From assembly GCA_015061005.1 (NCBI GenBank), contig SUXJ01000013.1, forward strand, positions 23,203 through 87,202: a stretch of 64,000 nucleotides of DNA, given 5' to 3'. Below, in pieces: positions 27,087 through 35,070 of the stretch. The DNA is from Bacteroidales bacterium (GTDB lineage: Bacteria > Bacteroidota > Bacteroidia > Bacteroidales > Muribaculaceae). The position numbers were made by a program, and so were the translations under genes. The notes below the pieces were generated by a model. That model saw only the letters and a list, made by a program, of their open reading frames with translations, had not been told where the DNA came from and made no database searches. Position 1 is the stretch's first letter; each line of letters opens with the position of its first letter.

Positions 27087-27713
27087 TCAAGCGGGTTCGT
27101 TAAGCATGTCCATGAATTCCATGGTTTTGCCTTCGAGGAGCTTCATCACGGAATTTATGCGAGAAACGAGGTAGTTATAAGCAAACAAGGCAATTACGCC
27201 AACGATCAGACCGGCAACGGTGGTGACCAAGGCGGTGTAGATGCCGTCGGCAAAAGTGGAGAGAGTTGCGGCAGAACCGGCCGCTGCCATCGAGTGGAAT
27301 GCGTCGACCATGCCAACGACTGTGCCAAGAAATCCGAGCATGGGTGCTCCTGCGGCGGTAGTTGCGAGCCAAGTGAGTCCCTTGCCGAGTCGCGCAATCT
27401 GAATGTTTCCCATGTTTTCCACAGTTACGAGGACGTCTTGCATCGGTCGGCCGATTCGAGATATTCCTTTGGCTATGAGCGCGCTATATGCTGTGTTAGT
27501 GTGTTTGCACAGGTTCAGTGCACTTTCGATTTCTCCGTCGTGGATGTAGTCGTTGATTCGGCGCATGAAAGTGGGGTCTTGCTTGTTAGCTCGGTTGACC
27601 ACAATGGTGCGTTCGATGAAGATATATACGGAAATCACCGCGAGCAGCGCGAGTGGAATCATGATGAACCCGCCTTGCAGGCAGAGGTTCCAGAGCGAGA
27701 GTTCTTCTTGCAT
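27087..27713 (-). CDS. exbB: ExbB/TolQ-family proton channel protein
   Basis: A 208-residue three-helix inner-membrane protein of the MotA/TolQ/ExbB family. Helix 1 is near residues 14-32 (GFIMIPLALLAVISVYIFIE). The large cytosolic loop follows, then helices 2 and 3 (APMLGFLGTVVGMVDAF about 118-134 and ALVTTVAGLIVGVIALFAYNYL about 162-183) carry the conserved TVVGMV and TTVAGL motifs that line the pore. It leads the exbB-exbD-tonB set, 34 bases after pdxJ. Confidence 0.95.
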   Translation of the reverse strand: MQEELSLWNLCLQGGFIMIPLALLAVISVYIFIERTIVVNRANKQDPTFMRRINDYIHDGEIESALNLCKHTNTAYSALIAKGISRIGRPMQDVLVTVENMGNIQIARLGKGLTWLATTAAGAPMLGFLGTVVGMVDAFHSMAAAGSAATLSTFADGIYTALVTTVAGLIVGVIALFAYNYLVSRINSVMKLLEGKTMEFMDMLNEPA

Positions 27714-27747
27714 TGGTTTATCGTGGAATAAAATTGGTTAATCGTAT

Positions 27748-28461
27748 TTATTTCAAGGCAGCGCGATAGCGCTTAATGGTTTCTTCGAGTCCGAGGTACA
27801 GGGCGTCGCAAATCAGTGCGTGGCCGATGCTTACTTCGCTGAGGTGGGGAACGCGTTGAGCGAAGAACGCGAGGTTGTCGAGATTCAGGTCATGGCCGGC
27901 GTTGCATCCCAGACCGCATCGTTTTGCTTGGCGAGATGCTTCAACGTAGGGTTCGACCGCGGCATCGGGGTTTGAGGGGAACATGTCTGCATAGGGCTTG
28001 GTGTAGAGCTCCACGCGGTCGGCTCCGCATTTTGCGGCGGCAATGACTTGCTCGGGGTCAGCGTCGACGAAAATGCTTGAGCGGATTCCGGCATCGCGCA
28101 ATTTGTCGACTACCTCGGTCAGGAACTCCATGTTGGCGTTTACGTTCCACCCGGCGGAAGACGTTATGGCATCCGGAGCGTCGGGGACGAGGGTTACTTG
28201 CTCGGGCTTAACGCGGAGCACCAGCTCGATGAATTCGGGAGAGGGGTAGCCCTCGATGTTGAATTCGGTGTGGAGCATGGGGCGCAGAGTCAGGACGTCG
28301 GCGCGTGTGATGTGTCGTTCGTCGGGGCGCGGGTGAACGGTTATGCCTTGTGCGCCAAATCGTTCGCAGTCGAGCGCCGTTTCGAGCAAGTTGGGGCGAT
28401 TTTCGCCGCGAGCATTGCGCAAAGTGGCGATTTTATTTATGTTTACACTGAGTTGTGTCAT
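27748..28461 (-). CDS. pdxJ: Pyridoxine 5'-phosphate synthase
   Basis: Condenses 1-deoxyxylulose-5-phosphate with 3-amino-2-oxopropyl phosphate to make PNP, the last ring-forming step of DXP-dependent vitamin B6 synthesis. The 237-residue TIM barrel shows the N-terminal [16 protein letters not shown], the HPRPDERHI motif, the catalytic-loop Glu region [14 protein letters not shown], and the C-terminal HDLNL and SIGHALI blocks. Length is normal. It heads the minus-strand operon that continues with exbB-exbD-tonB. Its start codon region overlaps the -33 box of the divergent ACT-like/nadK promoter. Confidence 0.96.
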   Translation of the reverse strand: MTQLSVNINKIATLRNARGENRPNLLETALDCERFGAQGITVHPRPDERHITRADVLTLRPMLHTEFNIEGYPSPEFIELVLRVKPEQVTLVPDAPDAITSSAGWNVNANMEFLTEVVDKLRDAGIRSSIFVDADPEQVIAAAKCGADRVELYTKPYADMFPSNPDAAVEPYVEASRQAKRCGLGCNAGHDLNLDNLAFFAQRVPHLSEVSIGHALICDALYLGLEETIKRYRAALK

Positions 28462-28492
28462 TTGTGGAATATCAGAATAATTATTATCTTTG
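28461..28492 (+). promoter_or_regulatory. Promoter of ACT-like/nadK operon
   Basis: TTTG (28461-28464), a 20-nt spacer and TATCTTTG (28485-28492), a perfect consensus. The -33 box shares a base with the pdxJ start codon, so the two divergent units are packed without a spacer. Confidence 0.85.
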
Positions 28493-28495
28493 CAA

Positions 28496-28517
28496 ATGCC
28501 AAAATCCTATTTGGCAT
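28496..28517. promoter_or_regulatory. Perfect 8-bp inverted repeat at the ACT-like/nadK transcription start
   Basis: ATGCCAAA (28496-28503) and TTTGGCAT (28510-28517) surround 6 bases, a few bases beyond the -7 box. The position at the predicted +1 suits an operator or a 5' leader hairpin; no regulator is known. Confidence 0.5.
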
Positions 28518-28578
28518 GGTATTTGTTATGTCTGAAAAGGCACCACAAATTTACTAATAAATTGAGAAAGGAAAAAAT

Positions 28579-28965
28579 TTGACCACAGGAAAAGACATTT
28601 TAAGCCCAAAAACCGCTGATGAAGCTCTCCGATTGGCTCATTTGATGCCGCCGCAAGAAGAAGCGTCGGTGTTGATGGTGGCATGTCGTCCGGACGATTT
28701 CAGTGCATCGGCCTTGGCGCATGCTGTTGAAGATAGTGACGCACACCTTATAAATCTGAACGTTACGGACTTTAAGCTTGATGACGGCAGGATTATGATA
28801 GAGTTGCGCACGAATCACAGGAATGGCGGCTCGACGGCGCGCTCTCTTGAGCGATATGGGTTTGAGGTTCTTGATTATGACGTTCCGGGCGGAGTGGCAG
28901 ATGATGATTCCGAGTTTACATTACGTTCCCGGGCAGCCGAACTGCTTCACATTATTAATATATGA
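28579..28965 (+). CDS. ACT-like regulatory protein without CBS domains
   Basis: A 128-residue protein upstream of nadK. In many Bacteroidetes this position holds a protein of about 220 residues with two CBS domains and an ACT-like C-terminal domain. Here only the last part seems present: SVLMVACRPDDFSASALAHAVEDSDAH and LDDGRIMIELRTNHRNGG resemble the ACT-like half. The first in-frame start after the upstream stop (28558) is TTG at 28579, preceded by a GAAAGGA purine stretch; the first ATG is at 28645, 22 codons later. It overlaps nadK by 4 bases (ATGA). Ligand unknown. Confidence 0.7.
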   Translation: MTTGKDILSPKTADEALRLAHLMPPQEEASVLMVACRPDDFSASALAHAVEDSDAHLINLNVTDFKLDDGRIMIELRTNHRNGGSTARSLERYGFEVLDYDVPGGVADDDSEFTLRSRAAELLHIINI

Positions 28966-29840
28966 GAATATTTCTTCACGGCTCGCGGCGCTCAACTGAG
29001 TCGCATGCGGAGGCAGGTGCTATTATTGACAAACTTGCGGAACTTGCAACCGATGGCTTGCTGATTTCTTGTCCGCTGTTTGAATCCTTGCGAGACAGAG
29101 GCGTTTTACCCGGTAATGCCGAGGCTGTGAGTCCGGGCACTGAGATAGATGCGGATCTTGCCGTTTCGTTGGGCGGCGATGGTTCGTTTTTGCGCACGGC
29201 GCAGTGGGTCGGTGCTACGGAAGTGCCCATTTTGGGTGTGAATGCCGGCCATCTGGGCTTTTTGGCAGATATGGCACCCGATGAGTTTTTGAAAGTGGAT
29301 GCGGAGTATCTTAAAAATCTGCGTAAAGAGCCGCGCACGCTGCTTGAAGTGGCTTGTTCGGAGTCGCTCCCGAGCGATTGTTGGCCGTATGCCCTTAACG
29401 ACGTTGCGGTGCTGAAAACAGATTCGGCATCTATGATTTCCGTTTATGCGCAGGTGAACGGACGTCAGCTGACAGTGTATCAAGCTGATGGCTTGGTGGT
29501 GGCATCGCCGACCGGGTCAACGGGCTATAATTTGAGTGTTGGCGGTCCGATATTGGAGCCTACGGTGGATATGTTGCTTCTGTCGCCGGTAGCACCGCAT
29601 CAGTTGGCCATGCGTCCGCTCGGAGTCAGCGGAGATTCGGAAATCGGTTTGCGCGTTGAGGCACGAGCCGGTGCGTTTATGCTCAGTTTGGACGGTAGGT
29701 CATATCCAATGCCAGCCGGTGCGGAGGTGAAAATCAGGTCGGCGAGCTTCAAGGTGGTGGTGGCTCAACGGCCGAGTCACCATTTTGCAGCCACTTTGCG
29801 TGAAAAATTATTGTGGGGAGAGCGTCCTGTAAATCAATAA
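28962..29840 (+). CDS. nadK: NAD kinase
   Basis: Phosphorylates NAD to NADP, the only route to NADP in most bacteria. The 292-residue protein has the GGDG nucleotide motif in SLGGDGSFLR (about residues 69-78), VNAGHLGFLAD, the NDVAV segment and the glycine-rich SPTGSTGYNLSVGGPI block, all diagnostic of the family. Length is normal. Its ATG overlaps the stop of the ACT-like gene, suggesting that gene senses something relevant to NADP supply (inference). Confidence 0.96.
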   Translation: MRIFLHGSRRSTESHAEAGAIIDKLAELATDGLLISCPLFESLRDRGVLPGNAEAVSPGTEIDADLAVSLGGDGSFLRTAQWVGATEVPILGVNAGHLGFLADMAPDEFLKVDAEYLKNLRKEPRTLLEVACSESLPSDCWPYALNDVAVLKTDSASMISVYAQVNGRQLTVYQADGLVVASPTGSTGYNLSVGGPILEPTVDMLLLSPVAPHQLAMRPLGVSGDSEIGLRVEARAGAFMLSLDGRSYPMPAGAEVKIRSASFKVVVAQRPSHHFAATLREKLLWGERPVNQ

Positions 29841-29875
29841 GTTAGAAATTTTCTTAAAAATTTATCATAAAAATA

Positions 29876-29907
29876 TTTGCACAGTTAAAATATTCTTTCT
29901 AACTTTG
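29876..29907 (+). promoter_or_regulatory. Promoter of tRNA-Asp
   Basis: TTTG (29876-29879), a 20-nt spacer and TAACTTTG (29900-29907), perfect consensus, ending 50 bases before the mature tRNA. Confidence 0.85.
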
Positions 29908-29957
29908 CACTCGCAAACGAGCCACAACGGTGGCGACCGAGCAAACCTCAAAATCAT

Positions 29958-30031
29958 GGTGTGGTAGTTCAGCTGGTTAGAATACCTGCCTGTCACGCAG
30001 GGGGTCGCGGGTTCGAGTCCCGTCCATACCG
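29958..30031 (+). tRNA. tRNA-Asp (GTC)
   Basis: 74-nt cloverleaf: acceptor GGTGTGG / CCATACC with discriminator G, D arm GTTCAGCTGGTTAGAAT, anticodon arm CCTGC-CTGTCAC-GCAGG with GTC at 29992-29994, and T arm with GTTCGAG. The genomic sequence after the discriminator is CCG, so CCA is added post-transcriptionally. Confidence 0.97.
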
Positions 30032-30044
30032 CCGAGGAGAGAGG

Positions 30045-30092
30045 AGAATGAGTAATCGTTAGACTTCGGTCTTCGTTACTCATTCTTTTTTT
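30045..30092 (+). terminator. Terminator of tRNA-Asp transcript
   Basis: Long stem (outer AGAATGAGTAA / TTACTCATTCT, inner AGAC / GTCT) closed by a TTCG tetraloop and followed by a T run. Confidence 0.85.
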
Positions 30093-30103
30093 ATGCTTAA
30101 TTG

Positions 30104-30134
30104 CTTGCGGGGCGCAAAATTTTTGCTAACTTTG
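30104..30134 (+). promoter_or_regulatory. Promoter of MFS transporter gene
   Basis: CTTG (30104-30107), a 19-nt spacer and TAACTTTG (30127-30134), 47 bases before the start codon. Confidence 0.65.
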
Positions 30135-30181
30135 CAAGCAAATATGCCATGAAACCTAATAATCATTTCACATAAAAACTT

Positions 30182-31453
30182 ATGAGTAATCAAAAAAAGC
30201 AATGGGGAGCCATCATAGTGATGATTGCGCTCTTCGCAATGATCGCCTTCGTGACCAACTTGTGTACGCCGATGGCAACCATTATCAAGAATCAGGGCAC
30301 AATTTCAAACGTATTGGCTCAAATCGGTAACTATGGCAACTTTGTTGCATATCTTGTTATGGGTATTCCCGCAGGTATGCTTATTTCGAAGTTTGGCTAC
30401 AAAAAGACTGCTCTTATCGGTCTTGGTGTAGGTATTGCCGGTATTCTTATTCAGTACTGCTCCGGTTTGATGGATATCAATACTTCCGGTATCGGTGCAG
30501 TGTTTGCAGTTTATCTGGCAGGTGCATTCATCTCCGGTCTTTGCATGGCAATTTTGAACTGCGTGGTTAACCCCATGCTTAATATTCTCGGCGGTGGCGG
30601 CAATAGCGGTAACCAGCTCATTCAGCTCGGCGGCGTGTTTAATTCATCGGCAGCCGTTGCTTGCTATATTCTCATGGGCGCACTTATCGGTGATGCAGCC
30701 AAGGCTAAAATTGAAGATGCCGCTCCCGCATTGATGATTGCGTTGGCAATCTTCGTTGTTGCATTCATTGTTATTTGCTTCACTAAGATTGAGGAGCCCA
30801 AACAAGCGCCCGTTGAACTCAAGCAGGTGGGTAAGGTGATGGGTTATCGTCACTTTGCGCTCGGTGCGCTCGCGATTTTCCTCTACATGGGTATCGAAGT
30901 AGGCGTTCCTAACTTTGTGCAACAATATCTCTCGAACGATATGAAGATGGATGGCAATCTTGTAGGTACAATAGTTGCCGTTTATTGGTTTATGATGCTT
31001 ATCGGTCGTTTTGTCGGCGCAAGTATCGGCAACAAGATTAGCGCAAGAGCAATGATTACGACCGTGTCTATTGTAACAATCTGTTTGGTAGTATTCGGTA
31101 TTTTTGCTCCTGCCACACTCGTTCAGTTCCCCGGCGTGGATTGGGGTAATCTCTCAATTCTTTGGGCAGAAATTCCGATGGGAATCTTTGCGTTCTTGCT
31201 CGTTGGTCTTTGCACTTCAGTTATGTGGGGCGCAATCTTCAATATGGCCGTTGAGGGTCTCGGCAAGTACACCTCAATTGCTTCGGGTATCTTTATGACC
31301 ATGGTGTTTGGCTGCGCAGTGATGATGTTTATCCAAGCACTCGTGGCAGATGCAGTTGGTTATATCAACAGCTACTGGGTAGTGGTTGCATGTGCGGCTT
31401 ATCTGTTGTTCTATGCATTGGTAGGCTCACGTGTTACTCGTCGTGCAGAATAA
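30182..31453 (+). CDS. MFS transporter, probable sugar permease
   Basis: A 423-residue inner-membrane protein with about 12 hydrophobic helices in two halves separated by a cytosolic loop (about residues 196-220). The MFS-type loop after helix 2 reads GMLISKFGYKKTALIG. Overall character resembles Bacteroidetes sugar:H+ symporters of the FucP-like group, with NPMLNILGGGGNSGNQLIQLGG near helix 4-5. The substrate is not readable; a monosaccharide released by the glycosidases in this region is a reasonable inference. It is monocistronic, with its own promoter and terminator. Confidence 0.8.
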   Translation: MSNQKKQWGAIIVMIALFAMIAFVTNLCTPMATIIKNQGTISNVLAQIGNYGNFVAYLVMGIPAGMLISKFGYKKTALIGLGVGIAGILIQYCSGLMDINTSGIGAVFAVYLAGAFISGLCMAILNCVVNPMLNILGGGGNSGNQLIQLGGVFNSSAAVACYILMGALIGDAAKAKIEDAAPALMIALAIFVVAFIVICFTKIEEPKQAPVELKQVGKVMGYRHFALGALAIFLYMGIEVGVPNFVQQYLSNDMKMDGNLVGTIVAVYWFMMLIGRFVGASIGNKISARAMITTVSIVTICLVVFGIFAPATLVQFPGVDWGNLSILWAEIPMGIFAFLLVGLCTSVMWGAIFNMAVEGLGKYTSIASGIFMTMVFGCAVMMFIQALVADAVGYINSYWVVVACAAYLLFYALVGSRVTRRAE

Positions 31454-31481
31454 CAAATGTATAAAAAATGAATATTTAATG

Positions 31482-31506
31482 AACCCCGCGGATTTCCGCG
31501 GGGTTT
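31482..31506 (+). terminator. Terminator after MFS gene
   Basis: Perfect stem AACCCCGCGGA / TCCGCGGGGTT with a short loop, then TTTC, 28 bases past the stop. Confidence 0.85.
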
Positions 31507-31542
31507 CTTCTCCAAATTATAACAAATCAGGACAAGATAATT

Positions 31543-31989
31543 ATGGCAAATTGGTTTGAATGTAAGGTAGCATACCATAAGATGGTAGAAAACGGTATGC
31601 AGAAAAAAGTTACGGATACTTTTTTGGTTGATGCACTGAGTTTTACAGAAGCGGAAGCGCGAGTAATCGAAGAGGTTACTCCGTTTGTGAGCGGAGAGAT
31701 GGACGTTGCGTCGGTAAAAAAGACAAAGATTTCTGAGATTTTTCGTGATGATACGGCAGATAAGTGGTATTTGGTGAAAGTGGCATTTATCACCATTGAC
31801 GAAAAAACAGCGCAGGAAAAGCGTGCAATCAGTCAAATTTTGGTGGCCGGCAGCAACTTTAAGGGGGCTTATGATAACTTTATGGAGGGGATGAAGGGCA
31901 CGATGGCAGATTTTGATATTGTGACCCTATCGGAAACAAATATACTTGACGTTTACGCCGCAAAACTTGATGGGGCAAGTCATCAATAA
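31543..31989 (+). CDS. DUF4494 family protein
   Basis: A 148-residue protein matching the Bacteroidetes-restricted DUF4494 family: MANWFECKVAYHKM at the start, TDTFLVDALSFTEAEARVIEE, and the lysine-rich TKISEIF followed by WYLVKV. It looks like a small alpha/beta cytosolic protein with no signal peptide; no function is established. It overlaps the yggS gene by 20-44 bases depending on the yggS start, implying translational coupling with that PLP-homeostasis protein. Confidence 0.88.
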   Translation: MANWFECKVAYHKMVENGMQKKVTDTFLVDALSFTEAEARVIEEVTPFVSGEMDVASVKKTKISEIFRDDTADKWYLVKVAFITIDEKTAQEKRAISQILVAGSNFKGAYDNFMEGMKGTMADFDIVTLSETNILDVYAAKLDGASHQ

Positions 31990-32620
31990 TCTTGCGGCTG
32001 TGCGGTCGCAGCTGCCCGAGGGGGTGGAGTTGACCGCCGTTAGCAAGTTTCAACCGCTTGAAGCGCTTGAAGAAGCGTATTCTGCGGGTCAACGTCGCTT
32101 CGGGGAGAGTCGGGCTGATGAACTTCAGCGCAAGGCCATGGCAATGCCTGACGATGTTGAATGGCATTTTATAGGCCACTTGCAGAGCAATAAGGTGAGG
32201 CGCGTTGTGAGGTGTGCATCTGTTATAGAGAGCATAGATTCGGAGCGGTTGCTTCGTTTGGTAAGTTCGGAGTCAGAGCGCATAGGAAAGGTTATGGATG
32301 TCTATCTTCAGGTTCATGTGGCAGCCGAAGAAACCAAGAGCGGATTTTCTGCCGACGAACTGATTGACTGTGCGCGTCGCTGTGTGGATTTGAACGGAGT
32401 GCGTGTGTGCGGTGTTATGGGTATGGCATCGAATACCGACGATGTGGAACGAGTGGAGGCAGATTTTGCCGCCATAGCAGAAGTCGGAAGGCGGCTGCGC
32501 GAAATTATTTCCGATGCGAGCGTTTTGAGTATGGGCATGAGCGGAGATTGGCCCATTGCGGTGCGTCATGGTGCAACGTTAGTGCGCATAGGCTCTGCGA
32601 TATTTGGAGATAGGGGCTGA
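31970..32620 (+). CDS. YggS-family PLP-binding protein
   Basis: PLP homeostasis protein (YggS/PROSC family), a single-domain TIM barrel that binds pyridoxal phosphate but has no known catalysis. Visible blocks are AVSKFQP with the PLP lysine, FGESRADELQRK, WHFIGHLQSNKVR, and the C-terminal LSMGMSGDWPIAVRHGATLVRIGSAIFG that holds the phosphate. I place the start at ATG 31970 (MGQVINNL), which fits the family N-terminus; an ATG at 31946 in the same frame adds 8 residues and a longer overlap with the DUF4494 gene. Confidence 0.93.
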   Translation: MGQVINNLAAVRSQLPEGVELTAVSKFQPLEALEEAYSAGQRRFGESRADELQRKAMAMPDDVEWHFIGHLQSNKVRRVVRCASVIESIDSERLLRLVSSESERIGKVMDVYLQVHVAAEETKSGFSADELIDCARRCVDLNGVRVCGVMGMASNTDDVERVEADFAAIAEVGRRLREIISDASVLSMGMSGDWPIAVRHGATLVRIGSAIFGDRG

Positions 32621-32670
32621 AGTTTTTTGTATTTTTTTGTAAAAAAAGTTCTATTTTCAAAAAAAATGCG

Positions 32671-32678
32671 TAACTTAG
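32671..32678 (+). promoter_or_regulatory. Possible -7 element of OmpA-like gene
   Basis: TAACTTAG, one mismatch from TAnnTTTG, followed by an AT-rich 73-base leader. Long leaders are common for abundant outer-membrane proteins. Confidence 0.4.
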
Positions 32679-32751
32679 CACCAAAATTAACTACAATAAT
32701 AGGCGAATTTGAAACAATTTATACACTTAACTATCTAATTAATAATCGATT

Positions 32752-33957
32752 ATGAAAAAAAGCGCAATTCTTTCTCTCGCTTGTGCTGCTTTGGTGTCTA
32801 CCTCAGCTATTGCAGCAGTACCCGAGATTACTTACGCTGAAGATCCCGCACAGGGCGTTCTCGTAAATCGCTTCAAAGACAACTGGTTTATCTCTGCTGA
32901 AGGCGGCGTAAACGTACAGTTCAGCAAGGCCGACAAGGCTCTTGGTTTCGGCGATCGTATCGCTCCTACATTCGGCATTCAAGGCGGTAAGTGGTTCTCA
33001 CCCGTAGCCGGCCTCCGTTTCGGTGTTACTTATCTTGGCGCTAAGGGCGTTTCTAACATCCAAGACGCTTTCGGTCTTGTTTATGACAAGGACGGTGTTA
33101 TCCAAATGGAAGATAAGTACTACAAGACTCACGTTGGCAACATCGGTTTGGACTTCGACTTCATGTTGAATATTACCAACTGGTGGTGTGGCTACAAACC
33201 CAACCGCGTTTACAACTTCATTGCATACGTAGGTGCCGGTTCTTACTTCGGTTTCCACAAGAACAATGAAGGCAGCTGGACCGCCAAGGGTTTTGATACT
33301 TCTTTGGCACTCCGTGGCGGTATCATCAACAGCTTCAACGTAAGCAAGCAAGTTGCATTGAGCCTTGATATCCGTTACACTGCACTTGGCGCAAACCGTG
33401 AAGCTATTCCTCACAACTGCATCAACAGCAATGTTTCAGCTCTTATCGGCGTAACATACTTGTTCAACAACCGCACTTGGAACGCTCCTATCGTTCCCGT
33501 TATCCCCGTTATCGAGGATTGCGATCCTATCAAGGCTCGCCTCGCAGAATGCGAAGCACGTCTTCAGGACACTCAGCGCAAGCTCGACGAATGTCTGCGT
33601 CGCCCCATCCCCGAACCCGAAGTTGTTCCTTGCAATGTTCCCGTTGCAACTTGCTACTTCCGCATCGGTTCTTCAACTGTTTCCAGCACTGATCGTAACG
33701 TTCTTAAGAGCGTAGCTTCAGTTATGAAGGCTGACACTAACGTTAAGTACGAAGTTTGCGGTTGGGCAGATAACTACACCGGCACTGACGCTGTTAACCA
33801 GCGCATCCGCACCAAGCGTGCAGAAGCCGTTAAGAAAATTCTCGTTAAGAACGGTGTAGATGAATCTCAACTCGACGTAACCACTAACCCCGGTGACCGT
33901 TACGAAGGCAAAGAAAACGTTTACCTCGATCGTTGCGTAACTATCCAGGCTAAATAA
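32752..33957 (+). CDS. OmpA-family outer-membrane protein
   Basis: A 401-residue protein with a signal peptide (MKKSAILSLACAALVSTSAIA), an N-terminal outer-membrane beta-barrel (about 40-245, alternating aromatic strands such as NWFISAEGGVNVQF), a Cys-containing coiled linker (RLAECEARLQDTQRKLDEC, about 265-285) and a C-terminal OmpA peptidoglycan-binding domain. That domain has the helix NQRIRTKRAEAVKKILV and conserved Asp/Arg for diaminopimelate binding. It anchors the outer membrane to the cell wall. It is monocistronic with a strong terminator, and likely abundant. Confidence 0.93.
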   Translation: MKKSAILSLACAALVSTSAIAAVPEITYAEDPAQGVLVNRFKDNWFISAEGGVNVQFSKADKALGFGDRIAPTFGIQGGKWFSPVAGLRFGVTYLGAKGVSNIQDAFGLVYDKDGVIQMEDKYYKTHVGNIGLDFDFMLNITNWWCGYKPNRVYNFIAYVGAGSYFGFHKNNEGSWTAKGFDTSLALRGGIINSFNVSKQVALSLDIRYTALGANREAIPHNCINSNVSALIGVTYLFNNRTWNAPIVPVIPVIEDCDPIKARLAECEARLQDTQRKLDECLRRPIPEPEVVPCNVPVATCYFRIGSSTVSSTDRNVLKSVASVMKADTNVKYEVCGWADNYTGTDAVNQRIRTKRAEAVKKILVKNGVDESQLDVTTNPGDRYEGKENVYLDRCVTIQAK

Positions 33958-33981
33958 GTTTTAATTACAGAAAAACATTAG

Positions 33982-34019
33982 GGGGTGTGCCCAGTCGGGC
34001 ATACCCCTGTTTTTTTGTC
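33982..34019 (+). terminator. Terminator after OmpA-like gene
   Basis: Stem AGGGGGTGTGCCC / GGGCATACCCCT around AGTC, then TGTTTTTTTG. Confidence 0.88.
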
Positions 34020-34064
34020 GGGAGTGAGAAAATTGAGTTTTTTTGCGTATATTTGCGGTTAGTT

Positions 34065-34721
34065 ATGACCAAGGTTGCGAGAGTAGTTGCCGTGATTGCA
34101 GTCGGATTTTTCATTGCCGGCTGTGCCGGGTCGGAAAATCCCGAGCCCGAGCCGATTGTTTATAACTTTGTGACGTATGAGTCGACGGCAGCCGATGGCG
34201 CAGAGTCGGTTTTTACGTATCAGGTTAACGGTGATTCTCCGCTCGTTACGTTGACGGCGAATTGGCGTCCGGCGGAGCCAATCAGTACGGGTACGCGTTT
34301 GCTCTTGTCATATATCCCCGAATCCGGGACCACAGAGTCGGGGCGAGTTTCCGTCCAAGGCTATATCGTACTGCCCGGAGGTGAGGTGCGAGTGGACGAG
34401 CCGGAGGGCGAGTCCGAGCCAATGAGGCTGAACTCAATGTGGCGTTCGGGGAGTTACTTGAATCTTGACGGAGCGGTTTCGTTTAGCGGTCCGGCCTCGG
34501 AGATTTCGCTATATGCGGAGTCCGGTAGCGAGAGTTCAGCGGAGCCTCGATTGAACGTGATAGTGAGAAAATCAGATGAGGGCTCCGGAATGGCAGCCGA
34601 GCGTCGACTATATGCGTCATGGGATATATCATCGCTTTGGTCAAGGGATGATGTAGAAGCCTTAATTGTGGCATACACGAATACAGAAAATGAAACATCA
34701 ATAATGAGATTTATAAAATAA
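34065..34721 (+). CDS. NigD-like lipoprotein
   Basis: A 218-residue predicted lipoprotein. The start is ATG 34065, giving a signal peptide with lipobox IAGC (Cys19). A longer reading from 33987 would begin inside the preceding terminator and bury the signal peptide, so it is rejected. The pattern RLNSMWRSGSYLNLDGAVSF followed by a beta-rich C-terminus resembles NigD-like proteins, a Bacteroidetes family of unknown function first named from a bacteriocin immunity context. It is probably exported to the outer membrane. It precedes DUF3467-cysS by 21 bases. Confidence 0.7.
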   Translation: MTKVARVVAVIAVGFFIAGCAGSENPEPEPIVYNFVTYESTAADGAESVFTYQVNGDSPLVTLTANWRPAEPISTGTRLLLSYIPESGTTESGRVSVQGYIVLPGGEVRVDEPEGESEPMRLNSMWRSGSYLNLDGAVSFSGPASEISLYAESGSESSAEPRLNVIVRKSDEGSGMAAERRLYASWDISSLWSRDDVEALIVAYTNTENETSIMRFIK

Positions 34722-34742
34722 TAAGTATAAAACAGACAAATT

Positions 34743-35069
34743 ATGGCAAATCAACCTCAAAATCAGCAGGAAATAAAAATTGAATTAACGCCGGAAGTGG
34801 CAAAAGGAAATTATTGCAACTTGGCAATGATTGCACACGGGCCCAATGAGTTCTTCATGGACTTTATCAATGTTGCTCCGAATATGAATCCCGCGCGAGT
34901 GCAGACTCGCGTGATCATGACTCCGGAAAATGCGAAGCAGTTGCTTAATGCATTGGCGGAGAACGTGCAGCGTTATGAGAAATCGTTTGGCGAGATTAAG
35001 CCTCGTAAGCCCAAGCAGCAGCCCGAAAATCCGTTTAACGGCATTCCCAACCCTTTTGGTAACGCGTAA
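34743..35069 (+). CDS. DUF3467 family protein
   Basis: A 108-residue cytosolic protein of the DUF3467 family. Features are the N-terminal [31 protein letters not shown] motif region, [19 protein letters not shown] and a Pro/Gln-rich C-terminal tail. Function is unknown. It lies 1 base upstream of the cysS start, so the two are translated from one mRNA. Confidence 0.88.
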   Translation: MANQPQNQQEIKIELTPEVAKGNYCNLAMIAHGPNEFFMDFINVAPNMNPARVQTRVIMTPENAKQLLNALAENVQRYEKSFGEIKPRKPKQQPENPFNGIPNPFGNA

Positions 35070-35070
35070 A

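Noticed and set aside
26916..27731. Plus-strand frame of 271 codons opposite exbB/exbD
   Set aside because: Shadow frame spanning two real genes on the other strand; Cys- and His-rich low-quality translation.
33987..34064. Upstream extension of the NigD-like lipoprotein
   Set aside because: It would start inside the OmpA terminator hairpin and place residues before a clear lipoprotein signal peptide.
34930..35070. Upstream extension of cysS
   Set aside because: Overlaps the DUF3467 coding region in another frame; the family N-terminus begins at 35071.
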